Of a stretch of 64,000 nt of DNA, positions 20,972-28,048 are shown piece by piece. This DNA comes from Pacificoceanicola onchidii (lineage in GTDB: Bacteria > Pseudomonadota > Alphaproteobacteria > Rhodobacterales > Rhodobacteraceae). The position numbers and the translations under genes were made by a program. The first letter of the stretch is position 1. Every line of letters begins with the position of its first letter. Where the stretch lies: positions 62,001 through 126,000 of the forward strand of contig NZ_SRXY01000009.1 of assembly GCF_004804335.1 (NCBI RefSeq), written 5' to 3'. The notes under the pieces were generated by a model. It saw only the letters and a list, made by a program, of their open reading frames with translations. It did not search any database and had not been told where the DNA came from.

Positions 20972-21030
20972 ACCATGAAAAGGAGGCGCGGAAAGACCCG
21001 CGCCCCGAGTTTGTTCAGCAAGAACAGGGA

Positions 21031-21258
21031 TCAACCTTGCCAGAACATCTTGCTTGCTTCGCGGTGGGCCGACATCCGGTTGAGGCCAACATCGTTCAGC
21101 AAGTGCGGGTCCAATTGGGAGAGCGCCTTCCGCGTTCGGCGGCGCTGCGCCCATTTTGCGGTGACGACTGCAAAACGGAGCGCCAGCGATGCCAGCGGGG
21201 GAAGCGGATGTGCGGCGTCGAGGAAAGACAATGCGTCGCGTGTTGCAGCCTGTGCCAT
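21031..21258 (-). CDS. DUF1127 (YjiS-like) small protein
   Basis: 75-residue basic protein with the DUF1127 signature in its C-terminal half: RRTRKALSQLDPHLLNDVGL, with the LxxLDxxxLxDIGL pattern, then MSAHREASKMFW. AGGAG lies 6 nt before the ATG at 21258. DUF1127 proteins are small and often Arg-rich, and some act as RNA chaperones in phosphate or C1 metabolism, so regulation of RNA is possible. It is divergent from the MocR-type regulator across a region that holds a clear palindrome, so it is a likely target of that regulator. Confidence 0.85.
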   Translation of the reverse strand: MAQAATRDALSFLDAAHPLPPLASLALRFAVVTAKWAQRRRTRKALSQLDPHLLNDVGLNRMSAHREASKMFWQG

Positions 21259-21278
21259 GGGAAACTCCTATAATTGTA

Positions 21279-21308
21279 TTGACACAAATCACCGTTATTC
21301 GGTACATA
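21279..21308 (+). promoter_or_regulatory. Putative promoter of the MocR-type gene
   Basis: TTGACA (21279-21284), an 18-bp spacer and TACATA (21303-21308) precede the regulator gene. The -35 is perfect and the -10 moderate. The palindrome at 21312-21333 would sit on the transcription start. Confidence 0.45.
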
Positions 21309-21311
21309 TTT

Positions 21312-21333
21312 TGATACATGCCGGAATGTATCA
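21312..21333. promoter_or_regulatory. 22-bp palindromic operator TGATACAT-N6-ATGTATCA
   Basis: A perfect 8-bp inverted repeat around GCCGGA lies between DUF1127 and the MocR-type gene, 20 bp before the latter's ATG. A further TACAT at 21303-21307 is in direct orientation. It overlaps the expected start of transcription, so autorepression is likely. Confidence 0.65.
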
Positions 21334-21352
21334 GGTCGAGGGAAACATTGTT

Positions 21353-22747
21353 ATGGATACAATTTTGCAGCGCTGCGATCTGAACGGTGGCGGGCCGAAA
21401 TATCGCGCGGTGGTTCTGGCGATCCGTGATGCGATCTCGGCAAAGGATCTGGCGGAAGGCGACAAGCTGCCGCCCGTGCGGGAACTGGCCTGGCGTCTGG
21501 GCATCACGCCGGGGACGGTGGCGCGGGCCTATTCGATCCTGACGGACGAGGGCGTTTTGACCGCCGAAGTGGGCCGCGGCACCTTTGTGGCGGGCCCTCC
21601 TGCACCGGTGGCGAGCATCAAGTGGAACACGGCTCATGCGGCGGAAGATACAGATCAGGTTAGTCTTTTTTCACCCAAACTTCCGGATGTGGGACAGGTG
21701 GCCTTGATCCGGGATGCCTTTTCGCGGCTTTCGGAGCGCCCGGCCCAAGACCTGTTGAACTACCCCACCTCCCGCGCCTTTGCCCCGGCGCGGCGTGCCG
21801 TGTTGCGCTGGCTGGAAGGGTCGGTGCTTGGCCCGGTTTGCGAGCAGGACATTGTCCTCAGCCACGGCGGACAATCTGCGATTTCTCTCGTCATGCAGGC
21901 GGTGCTCAAAGGCGGGCGTCCTGTGGTGATGGTGGAACATCTCAGTTACCCCGGTTTTCGCCGCGCCGCAGAGCTTTTGCGAGCCGAGGTTGTCTCTGTT
22001 CCGATGGATGAGAAGGGGATTGTACCATCCGCATTGGAAGAGATCGCGCGCAAACATGGCGCACAATTGCTTTGTACCAGTCCCGAAGTGCACAATCCGA
22101 CAGGCCTGTGCACTCCGGCAGAGCGGCGCGCGGAAATCGCCAAGGTGGCACGGCGTTGCGGCTTTCATGTGATGGAGGACGATTGTTACCGCCTGGGCCG
22201 TCCAAACGCGCCGTCTTATCGGTCCTATCTGCCGGAGCAGGGTTGGCACGTCTCGTCTTTCTCGAAATGCCTGACACCCTCCTTGCGCGTCGGTTTTGCG
22301 GTTGCGCCAGAGCCGCATCGCGCCACCCTGCGCCGTACGGCGGAATATGGTTTCTTCGGGCTCGCCAGTCCTTTGGCCCATGTGACCGAAGACATTCTGA
22401 CCCGGCAGGAGACTTATCGCATGATGGATGCGGTGCGCGCCGCCTTTGGCAAATATGTGCGCGCGGCGGTCAATGCGCTTGGCGGCTATGATCTGCGTTG
22501 GCACGACGATGTGCCGTATCTGTGGCTGATGTTGCCTCAGGGCTGGCGCGCCAGCAGTTTTGTTCAGGCCGCGGAAGCGGAAGGGGTGCAGTTGCGCAAT
22601 GCCGATGAATTTGCCCTGCGCAACGGCAACGCGCCCCATGCTGTGCGGCTTGCGATCAATGCGCATGTGTCGTTGTCGAGCTTTGAGTCGGCCATGGGGC
22701 GGCTGCGGCGCCTTCTCGACAATCCACCGGAGCAAATCGCCGTCTGA
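21353..22747 (+). CDS. MocR-family (GntR-aminotransferase) transcriptional regulator
   Basis: 464-residue PLP-dependent regulator. The N-terminal GntR winged helix (about 10-80, with DKLPPVRELAWRLGITPGTVARAY) is followed by an aminotransferase class I fold (about 110-455). The PLP region includes SPEVHNPTGLC, the Asp in MEDDCY and the Schiff-base Lys in SSFSKCLTPSLRVGF. MocR proteins sense an amino compound or PLP, as TauR, GabR and PdxR do. I chose ATG 21353 because GAGGGA precedes it and the upstream frame is not conserved. A palindromic operator overlaps its own promoter. The target may be itself and DUF1127. The effector is unknown. Confidence 0.9.
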   Translation: MDTILQRCDLNGGGPKYRAVVLAIRDAISAKDLAEGDKLPPVRELAWRLGITPGTVARAYSILTDEGVLTAEVGRGTFVAGPPAPVASIKWNTAHAAEDTDQVSLFSPKLPDVGQVALIRDAFSRLSERPAQDLLNYPTSRAFAPARRAVLRWLEGSVLGPVCEQDIVLSHGGQSAISLVMQAVLKGGRPVVMVEHLSYPGFRRAAELLRAEVVSVPMDEKGIVPSALEEIARKHGAQLLCTSPEVHNPTGLCTPAERRAEIAKVARRCGFHVMEDDCYRLGRPNAPSYRSYLPEQGWHVSSFSKCLTPSLRVGFAVAPEPHRATLRRTAEYGFFGLASPLAHVTEDILTRQETYRMMDAVRAAFGKYVRAAVNALGGYDLRWHDDVPYLWLMLPQGWRASSFVQAAEAEGVQLRNADEFALRNGNAPHAVRLAINAHVSLSSFESAMGRLRRLLDNPPEQIAV

Positions 22748-22785
22748 AGCCGGGTGTTTTTCGCACGAAATCGGGAGTTTTCTGC

Positions 22786-23319
22786 ATGATTCCGATGCCA
22801 GAGGGACTTTTCGGCACGATATTGGACCTTTACCCGCTGCGTGCCGAAGATGAAACGGAGCTGACCAAGGCCGCCGCTGATCCGCTGATCTGGGCCGGTC
22901 ACCCCGCCACAGACCGCTTCAAACCGGAGGTGTTCAAACCGTATTTCACCAAGCTGCTGGACAGCGGCGGCACGCTCATCGCGCGCGACAAGACGGGCCG
23001 CGTCATCGGGTGTTCGCGGTACTACGATCCGCCCGATGCGCCGGGGCAGGTGGCCATCGGCTACACCTTTCTGACGCGGGATCATTGGCGCGGGCGCAGC
23101 AATCGCGTCATGAAGGATCTGATGTTTGCCCATGCGTTTGAGACCGTTCCCGAGGTTTGGCTGCACATCGACCCGTCCAATATCCGCTCGCAAAAAGCGA
23201 CGGCGCGGATCGGTGCGCAGCACGTGGGCACAGGACCGTTGACCATGGGCGGCAAAAAGGGGGGTTGGCAGTCGTGGAAGATCACAAAGCCCGAATGGGA
23301 GGCGACTCGGGAGCAGTAA
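22786..23319 (+). CDS. GNAT-family N-acetyltransferase
   Basis: 177-residue acetyltransferase of the RimJ/RimL-like GNAT type. It has an N-terminal L/PLRAEDE pattern and a central GCSRYYDPPDAPGQVAIGYTFL. The acetyl-CoA stretch RDHWRGRSNRVMKDLM and VWLHIDPSNIRSQKATARIGA match the family. GGGAG lies 8 nt before the ATG. It follows the MocR-type regulator after 38 nt and could be co-transcribed. The substrate is unknown. Confidence 0.85.
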   Translation: MIPMPEGLFGTILDLYPLRAEDETELTKAAADPLIWAGHPATDRFKPEVFKPYFTKLLDSGGTLIARDKTGRVIGCSRYYDPPDAPGQVAIGYTFLTRDHWRGRSNRVMKDLMFAHAFETVPEVWLHIDPSNIRSQKATARIGAQHVGTGPLTMGGKKGGWQSWKITKPEWEATREQ

Positions 23320-23386
23320 TGTGGGGTAAATTGATACCTTTATCGTAACTCATTGAATTTCATATCTTTAAAACCGCTTCCCGCGC

Positions 23387-23414
23387 TTGACGGGGTTTTT
23401 CACATCAGTATAAC
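23387..23414 (+). promoter_or_regulatory. Promoter of rplM-rpsI
   Basis: TTGACG (23387-23392), a 16-bp spacer and TATAAC (23409-23414) form a near-consensus promoter. Transcription would begin near 23421, leaving a leader of about 60 nt before rplM. Confidence 0.7.
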
Positions 23415-23480
23415 CCGCCCATCGGATTTACGAGGCCGTGCGCATGCGCGGCCTTTCCCTGTCTAAGATGGATAAGACCC

Positions 23481-23939
23481 ATGAAAACCTTCTCTGCTAC
23501 ACCGGCAGACATCGAGAAGAAATGGATCGTGATCGACGCCGAAGGCGTTGTTCTGGGCCGTCTCGCCTCGATCATTGCCATGCGCCTGCGCGGCAAGCAC
23601 AAGCCGTCCTTCACCCCGCACATGGATTGCGGCGACAATGTCATCGTCATCAACGCTGAAAAGATTCAGATGACCGGCAAGAAGCGTGAAGAAAACTTCT
23701 ACTGGCACACCGGCCACCCGGGCGGCATCAAATCCCGCACCAAGGCACAGATCCTCGAGGGCAAGCACCCCGAGCGCGTCGTGACCCAGGCGGTCAAGCG
23801 CATGCTGCCGGGCAACCGTCTGTCCCGCCAGATCATGACCAACCTGCGCGTTTACGCCGGTGGTGAGCACCCGCACGAGGCGCAAGAGCCGGAAGTGCTG
23901 GACGTCAAGTCGATGAACAAGAAAAACACCCGGGTGTAA
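23481..23939 (+). CDS. rplM: Ribosomal protein L13
   Basis: 152-residue large-subunit protein L13. The family blocks [37 protein letters not shown] and [14 protein letters not shown] are present, and residues [18 protein letters not shown] continue the conserved core. It is the first gene of the usual L13-S9 operon, with rpsI starting 2 nt after its stop, and a promoter near 23387. Confidence 0.98.
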   Translation: MKTFSATPADIEKKWIVIDAEGVVLGRLASIIAMRLRGKHKPSFTPHMDCGDNVIVINAEKIQMTGKKREENFYWHTGHPGGIKSRTKAQILEGKHPERVVTQAVKRMLPGNRLSRQIMTNLRVYAGGEHPHEAQEPEVLDVKSMNKKNTRV

Positions 23940-23941
23940 TC

Positions 23942-24436
23942 ATGGCTGATCAGATCAATTCCCTCGAAGAACTGGGCGCAGCCGCAGGCGTAGACGCCGC
24001 TGTTGCCGTCGAAGAAGCCGCTGCCCCGCGTGAGCCCGTCCGTGACGAGCTGGGTCGCTCCTATGCCACCGGCAAGCGTAAAGACGCTGTTGCCCGCGTG
24101 TGGATCAAGCCCGGCTCCGGCAAGGTCACCGTGAACGGCAAGGAAATGAACAAGTACTTTGCCCGTCCGGTTCTGCAGATGATCCTGCGCCAGCCGTTCC
24201 AGGTTGCCGGTGTCGAAGACCAGTTCGACGTCATGGCAACCGTCAAGGGCGGTGGCCTCTCCGGTCAGGCCGGCGCGGTCAAGCACGGTGTCTCCAAGGC
24301 GCTGCAGCTGTACGATCCGTCCCTGCGCGGCGCTCTGAAAGCTGCCGGCTTCCTGACCCGCGACAGCCGTGTGGTTGAACGTAAGAAATTCGGTAAGCGC
24401 AAGGCGCGCCGGAGCTTCCAGTTCTCCAAGCGCTAA
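23942..24436 (+). CDS. rpsI: Ribosomal protein S9
   Basis: 164-residue small-subunit protein S9. The core starts near [20 protein letters not shown] and ends in the basic tail [18 protein letters not shown], whose C-terminal Lys-Arg contacts tRNA in the P site. About 35 extra N-terminal acidic, Ala-rich residues are seen, a feature typical of alphaproteobacterial S9. It is coupled to rplM and followed by a terminator. Confidence 0.98.
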   Translation: MADQINSLEELGAAAGVDAAVAVEEAAAPREPVRDELGRSYATGKRKDAVARVWIKPGSGKVTVNGKEMNKYFARPVLQMILRQPFQVAGVEDQFDVMATVKGGGLSGQAGAVKHGVSKALQLYDPSLRGALKAAGFLTRDSRVVERKKFGKRKARRSFQFSKR

Positions 24437-24457
24437 TCGCTTTGGCATACGATACGG

Positions 24458-24485
24458 GGGTCGCGCAGTTTGCGCGGCCCTTTTT
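24458..24485 (+). terminator. Terminator of rplM-rpsI
   Basis: GGGTCGCGCA pairs with TGCGCGGCCC (one G-U) around GTT and is followed by TTTTT at 24481-24485. Confidence 0.85.
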
Positions 24486-24562
24486 CGTTTCGTGCTGTTT
24501 GTTTCGGTGAGGCCCGGTTAAAGGTTAACAAAGGCCAAAAGAGCCGCGACTGGAGACACAGC

Positions 24563-25246
24563 ATGCCGATTTGCCGCGCCGGAGCGCAACTGATCCACTT
24601 CGCCCATATTCCCAAAGCGGGCGGGTCGAGCATCGAAGCTTACTTGCGCACAAAAGGCACGCTGGCGATGACCGCATCATCACGCCCCGAAGGCTTGCCC
24701 TGCACGCCGCAGCACTTCCACGCCGCCCTGTTTGAGCCGCTGTTTCCCGCCGATCTCTTCACCGCGCGCTTTGCGGTGCTGCGCCATCCGGTGGAGCGCA
24801 TGGTCAGCGAGTTTCTCTGGCGTTCGGAGCCTCTCAAGCCTCTGCAACGGGTGGCGCGCCCCATCAAGGGGGGCCGCGCGCGCCGGATCAAGCTTGAGGA
24901 TCAGAAGAAATCCCTGACCTTCGACGAATGGGTGCCAAAGGCGCTGGCCGCCCTCAAGCGCGACGGCTTCATCTATGACAATCATCTGCGCCCGCAGGTG
25001 GACTTTGTGACCGAAGACATGGGGCTGTTCACGCTCGAAGCGGGCCTTGATCCGGTGTTCCGCTGGCTTGACGCGGTGACAGAAACAGCGGCGTCCGACG
25101 GGCAGTTCTGGGCCAAGAAATCCCAGACCCCGGCGCCCGCCATGAAAAAATCCACCCGCCGCGCAATCGAGACGCATTACGCCGAGGATCTGGCGCTCTG
25201 GCAGAGCATCCACGATCAGCAGACCGCCCCGCAAACGGCGGAATAA
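24563..25246 (+). CDS. Sulfotransferase family protein
   Basis: 227-residue protein with sulfotransferase signatures. HIPKAGGSSIEAYL (about 14-27) is the PAPS 5'-phosphosulfate loop, and AVLRHPVERMVSEFLW (about 70-85) is the 3'-phosphate-binding block. Family members transfer sulfate from PAPS to carbohydrates or lipids. GGAG precedes the ATG at 24563. It lies alone between rpsI and a convergent TetR gene. Two GGTTAA copies sit just upstream. The acceptor is unknown. Confidence 0.8.
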   Translation: MPICRAGAQLIHFAHIPKAGGSSIEAYLRTKGTLAMTASSRPEGLPCTPQHFHAALFEPLFPADLFTARFAVLRHPVERMVSEFLWRSEPLKPLQRVARPIKGGRARRIKLEDQKKSLTFDEWVPKALAALKRDGFIYDNHLRPQVDFVTEDMGLFTLEAGLDPVFRWLDAVTETAASDGQFWAKKSQTPAPAMKKSTRRAIETHYAEDLALWQSIHDQQTAPQTAE

Positions 25247-25864
25247 TCAATCCCGGTCCAAAAGGCCCAAACCCCGCAGGTACACGCCAATCCCGGTCTC
25301 CAGCAGATCCTCGGGCGGGAAGGGGGATTGCGTGCCGGGTGAATTCCGCGCGAAAAGCTCCACAACCCCGTGGCTCAGCGCCCAGACATGGGCCGAAAAC
25401 ATCGCGGGCGGTGGGCGGCGATCCGGCGGAATATGCTCGGACAACCGCGCTGCGGCCTTCTCCAGAACTCCACGTGCCTTGGCGGAAATCGCGGCCAGCT
25501 CCGGCGAATGGTTCACCGAAATGCCGGATTCGAACATGGCGATGTAGTGACCCGGATATTTCCGCGCAAAGGCCAGATAAGCCCGGCCCGTCGCTTCGAA
25601 CGCGGCCAGATCGGACGGCCCGCCCTTGTTGTAGGCGTATTCCATCACATCGGCGAAAATCTCGTAGCCCTGCTTTGCCGCCTCCGCGATCAGGTCTTCG
25701 CGCCCGTCAAAGTGCCGGTAAACCGCCGCTGGCGTCACCCCCGCCTGTTTCGCCGCCTCCGAGAGCGTAAAGCCCGTCGGGCCCTTGGCCTCGATCAGGC
25801 TCAGCGCCGCTTCGACCAGTGCCTGGCGCAGGTTGCCGTGGTGATAGCCGCGCTTCTTGACCAT
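25247..25864 (-). CDS. TetR-family transcriptional regulator
   Basis: 205-residue repressor. The N-terminal helix-turn-helix (about 15-60) contains GFTLSEAAKQAGVTPAAVYRHFDGREDLIAE, split here by the usual turn, and the rest is a ligand-binding helical domain ending in a TetR_C-type tail. The ATG at 25864 overlaps the PPK2 stop in TGATG, so it is translated after PPK2, and this decides the start over the ATG at 25876. Co-regulation with polyphosphate kinase is suggested. The ligand is unknown. Confidence 0.88.
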   Translation of the reverse strand: MVKKRGYHHGNLRQALVEAALSLIEAKGPTGFTLSEAAKQAGVTPAAVYRHFDGREDLIAEAAKQGYEIFADVMEYAYNKGGPSDLAAFEATGRAYLAFARKYPGHYIAMFESGISVNHSPELAAISAKARGVLEKAAARLSEHIPPDRRPPPAMFSAHVWALSHGVVELFARNSPGTQSPFPPEDLLETGIGVYLRGLGLLDRD

Positions 25865-26736
25865 CACGCGTCCCAAATCTCCGGCCCGCCGCAGATTTTC
25901 GGGTCTGCCGTGCCGACGGAGCGGGCGTCCTTGCGATCATAATCCAGCGACGACAGAACATGCCGGATCGCCGCCAGCCGCGCACGTTTCTTGTCGTCCG
26001 ACCGGATCACCGTCCAGGGCGCGGCCTCGGTATGGGTGCGCTCCAACGTCTCCTTGATCGCCGACGAATAGGCATCCCAGCGGTTCAGCCCTTCAACGTC
26101 GATCCACGACAGCTTCCACTGCTTGAGCGGATCGCCTTCGCGTTTCAGGAACCGCCGCAGCTGCTCTGCCCGCCCGACGTTGAGCCAGAACTTGAACAGA
26201 TGAATGCCCTCATCGGCGAGCATCTTTTCAAACTCCGGCGTCTGCTGGAAAAAATGCGCGCGCTGATCGTCCGTGCAGAAGTCGAACACCTTCTCAACCA
26301 CGCCGCGATTGTACCAGGAGCGGTCAAAAAACACGATTTCGCCGCCCGACGGCAGATGGTCGATATAGCGCTGGAAATACCATTGCGTCGCTTCAAGCTC
26401 GGACGGTTTCGACAAAGCCACCACGCGCGCCCCGCGCGGGTTCAGGTTCTCGCGAAAACGCTTGATCGTCCCGCCTTTTCCGGCGGCATCGCGCCCTTCG
26501 AACACGCAGGCAATCCGCGCACCGCTCTCTCGTGCCCAAGCCTGCATCTTGACCAGTTCAACCTGCAACGTCGCCATTTCCTTTTCATAGGCCTTGCGCT
26601 TCAGGCCTTCGGAATAGGGGTAGCTGTGCGAGAGAATATCGTCTTTCTCATCGCGCTTGATCGCATCGCGCACCTCTTGCGGCGCGCGGTCGTTGAAATA
26701 GGTGCTGATGGCACCGTCGAAAGGCAGATCAGACAT
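25864..26736 (-). CDS. ppk2: Polyphosphate kinase 2 (PPK2 family)
   Basis: 290-residue PPK2-type enzyme that moves phosphate between polyphosphate and nucleotides, usually favouring ADP or GDP phosphorylation. It is a P-loop kinase with Walker A GRDAAGKG (81-88), the lid region [15 protein letters not shown], the [15 protein letters not shown] stretch and Walker [12 protein letters not shown]. The length is that of single-domain class I PPK2. GAGG precedes the ATG. Its TGA overlaps the ATG of a TetR gene. The class (ADP or GDP preference) cannot be read with confidence. Confidence 0.92.
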   Translation of the reverse strand: MSDLPFDGAISTYFNDRAPQEVRDAIKRDEKDDILSHSYPYSEGLKRKAYEKEMATLQVELVKMQAWARESGARIACVFEGRDAAGKGGTIKRFRENLNPRGARVVALSKPSELEATQWYFQRYIDHLPSGGEIVFFDRSWYNRGVVEKVFDFCTDDQRAHFFQQTPEFEKMLADEGIHLFKFWLNVGRAEQLRRFLKREGDPLKQWKLSWIDVEGLNRWDAYSSAIKETLERTHTEAAPWTVIRSDDKKRARLAAIRHVLSSLDYDRKDARSVGTADPKICGGPEIWDA

Positions 26737-27070
26737 GCCGGGCCTCGTGTGTTTTACTCTATATGGGGTGTTTTGGCGGTTTGCGAAATAGCCGAATGGG
26801 GTTTGCCGCGAAAGTTGCGGCGCCCTGTGTCCCGGCTAACCCATTGACCGGCTTGACCGAACGGTGCTGTAACCCGGTCTTCACCTTTGGCGCAGACACT
26901 CCTCGGCGGATCCACTGAAACATCGGATTGATGCGCGACGGCCTGTCCTCAAGGCCCGAGCGACAGCCCTTCGGGGATGCTCGATCTGTACAGGCGAACA
27001 AGCCGGAGTTTGGCACCTCCGGACGTGAAATCCGTAACGGGCGGCCGCCTTTTTCAGGCACTACGTTCTT
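26737..27070. other. Unassigned intergenic region between ppk2 and xerD
   Basis: The gap to xerD is 382 bp. The xerD-proximal part holds a terminator; the remaining 334 bp contain several short hairpins, such as CCGGAG-N8-CTCCGG, CCC-TTCG-GGG inside a longer stem near 26960-26980, and the self-complementary GGCGGCCGCC followed by TTTTT at about 27050. I recognise no gene or known RNA. A 112-codon minus-strand frame exists but shows no family pattern. Confidence 0.3.
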
Positions 27071-27109
27071 AAAAGTCCCATCCCCGTCCGGCAGCACTGC
27101 CGTGGCGGG
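27071..27109 (-). terminator. Probable terminator of the xerD operon
   Basis: Read on the minus strand, CGGCAG and CTGCCG pair around TG, extended by CCCG/CGGG across a small internal loop, with TTTT at 27074-27071 a few bases beyond. It starts 10 nt past the xerD stop. Confidence 0.45.
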
Positions 27110-27118
27110 CAGGGGGCT

Positions 27119-28048
27119 TTAGTCCTTCGCCAGCGGATGGTGATCCAGCACCAGCTCCCGCAGCCGCTCTTCGAGAACATGCGTATAGATTTCGGTTGTC
27201 GCCACATCCGCATGGCCCAGCAGCGTCTGGATCGAGCGCAGATCCGCGCCGTTTTGCAGCAGATGCGTCGCAAAGGCATGGCGCAGCGTGTGCGGCGTGA
27301 CCTTGTCCGACGCGACCCCGCCCGCCACGGCAAACTCCTTGATCAGCGCGTAAAACCCGTGCCGTGTCAGGTGACCGGCCTTGCCGCGCGACGGAAAGAG
27401 AAAGGCCGATCCGGGTTTGCCCTTGAGCCTTGCGGCCTCATCCTGCGCGTCGCGCTCCGCCAGCCAGGAGGCCAGCGCTTCGCGTGCAGGCGGCGAGAGC
27501 GGCACCATGCGCTCCTTGCCGCCCTTGCCCCGGATCAGCAGCATACGCGGATCGCCCCGCGCGCTCGACACCGGGAGCGAGACCAGCTCGGTCACACGCA
27601 TGCCCGTGGCATAAAGCACCTGCATCAGACAGCCATTGCGCAGCTTGTCCGCCTCGGTCCGACCATAGGCACTCGCCGCCGCCAGAAGTCGGTCAACCTC
27701 TTCAATAGACAGCGTTTTCGGCAGGCGTTTGTCGCGTCCGGGACCGGCGATCTGCACCGCCGGATTGTCCTCGCGCAGCCCTTCTTCAAAGGCAAAACGG
27801 TAAAGCTGCTTGATCGCTGAAAGCCGCCGCGCGCGGGTGGAGCGGGACAGGCCCTCGCGGTCGCAGAACACGAGGTAGCTTTCCACATCCGCCTTCTGCG
27901 CGCTGGTGAAATCCAGTCCTTCGCCGCCCAGCCACTCGCGCACATGGCTCAGATCGCGCGCGTAGGCGGCCAATGTGTTGCCCGCCGCGCCGCGCTCTGC
28001 GGCGATGGCCTCAAGGAAATTGGAGATCCAGAAGCGGTCCGCGCTCAT
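27119..28048 (-). CDS. xerD: Tyrosine site-specific recombinase XerD
   Basis: 309-residue tyrosine recombinase that resolves chromosome dimers at dif with XerC. The N-terminal SAM-like domain (1-100) is followed by the catalytic domain with Arg151 in TGMRVTEL, Lys175 in IRGKGGKERMVPL, His253 and Arg256 in HTLRHAFATHLL, His279 in LGHADVATTEIYTH and nucleophile Tyr288. The ending VLDHHPLAKD matches XerD rather than XerC. The ATG overlaps the stop of the preceding hypothetical gene. No integrase-type flanks are present, so this is the housekeeping enzyme. Confidence 0.93.
   Translation of the reverse strand: MSADRFWISNFLEAIAAERGAAGNTLAAYARDLSHVREWLGGEGLDFTSAQKADVESYLVFCDREGLSRSTRARRLSAIKQLYRFAFEEGLREDNPAVQIAGPGRDKRLPKTLSIEEVDRLLAAASAYGRTEADKLRNGCLMQVLYATGMRVTELVSLPVSSARGDPRMLLIRGKGGKERMVPLSPPAREALASWLAERDAQDEAARLKGKPGSAFLFPSRGKAGHLTRHGFYALIKEFAVAGGVASDKVTPHTLRHAFATHLLQNGADLRSIQTLLGHADVATTEIYTHVLEERLRELVLDHHPLAKD

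Noticed and set aside
23371-23400. AAACC...GGGTTTTT stretch before rplM as a terminator
   Set aside because: The stem is broken by a bulge, and the same bases form the TTGACG of a near-consensus rplM promoter (TTGACG-N16-TATAAC).
24516-24528. Two GGTTAA copies upstream of the sulfotransferase as a CtrA site
   Set aside because: The copies are direct repeats 7 bp apart start to start, which does not fit the TTAA-N6/7-TTAA spacing.
26759-27097. 112-codon minus-strand open frame in the ppk2-xerD gap
   Set aside because: It shows no recognisable family pattern or ribosome site, overlaps the probable xerD terminator, and frames of this length arise by chance at high GC.
27119-28048. Tyrosine recombinase as a phage or island integrase
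   Set aside because: Its motifs and length are those of housekeeping XerD, it is coupled to chromosomal genes and there are no phage genes around.
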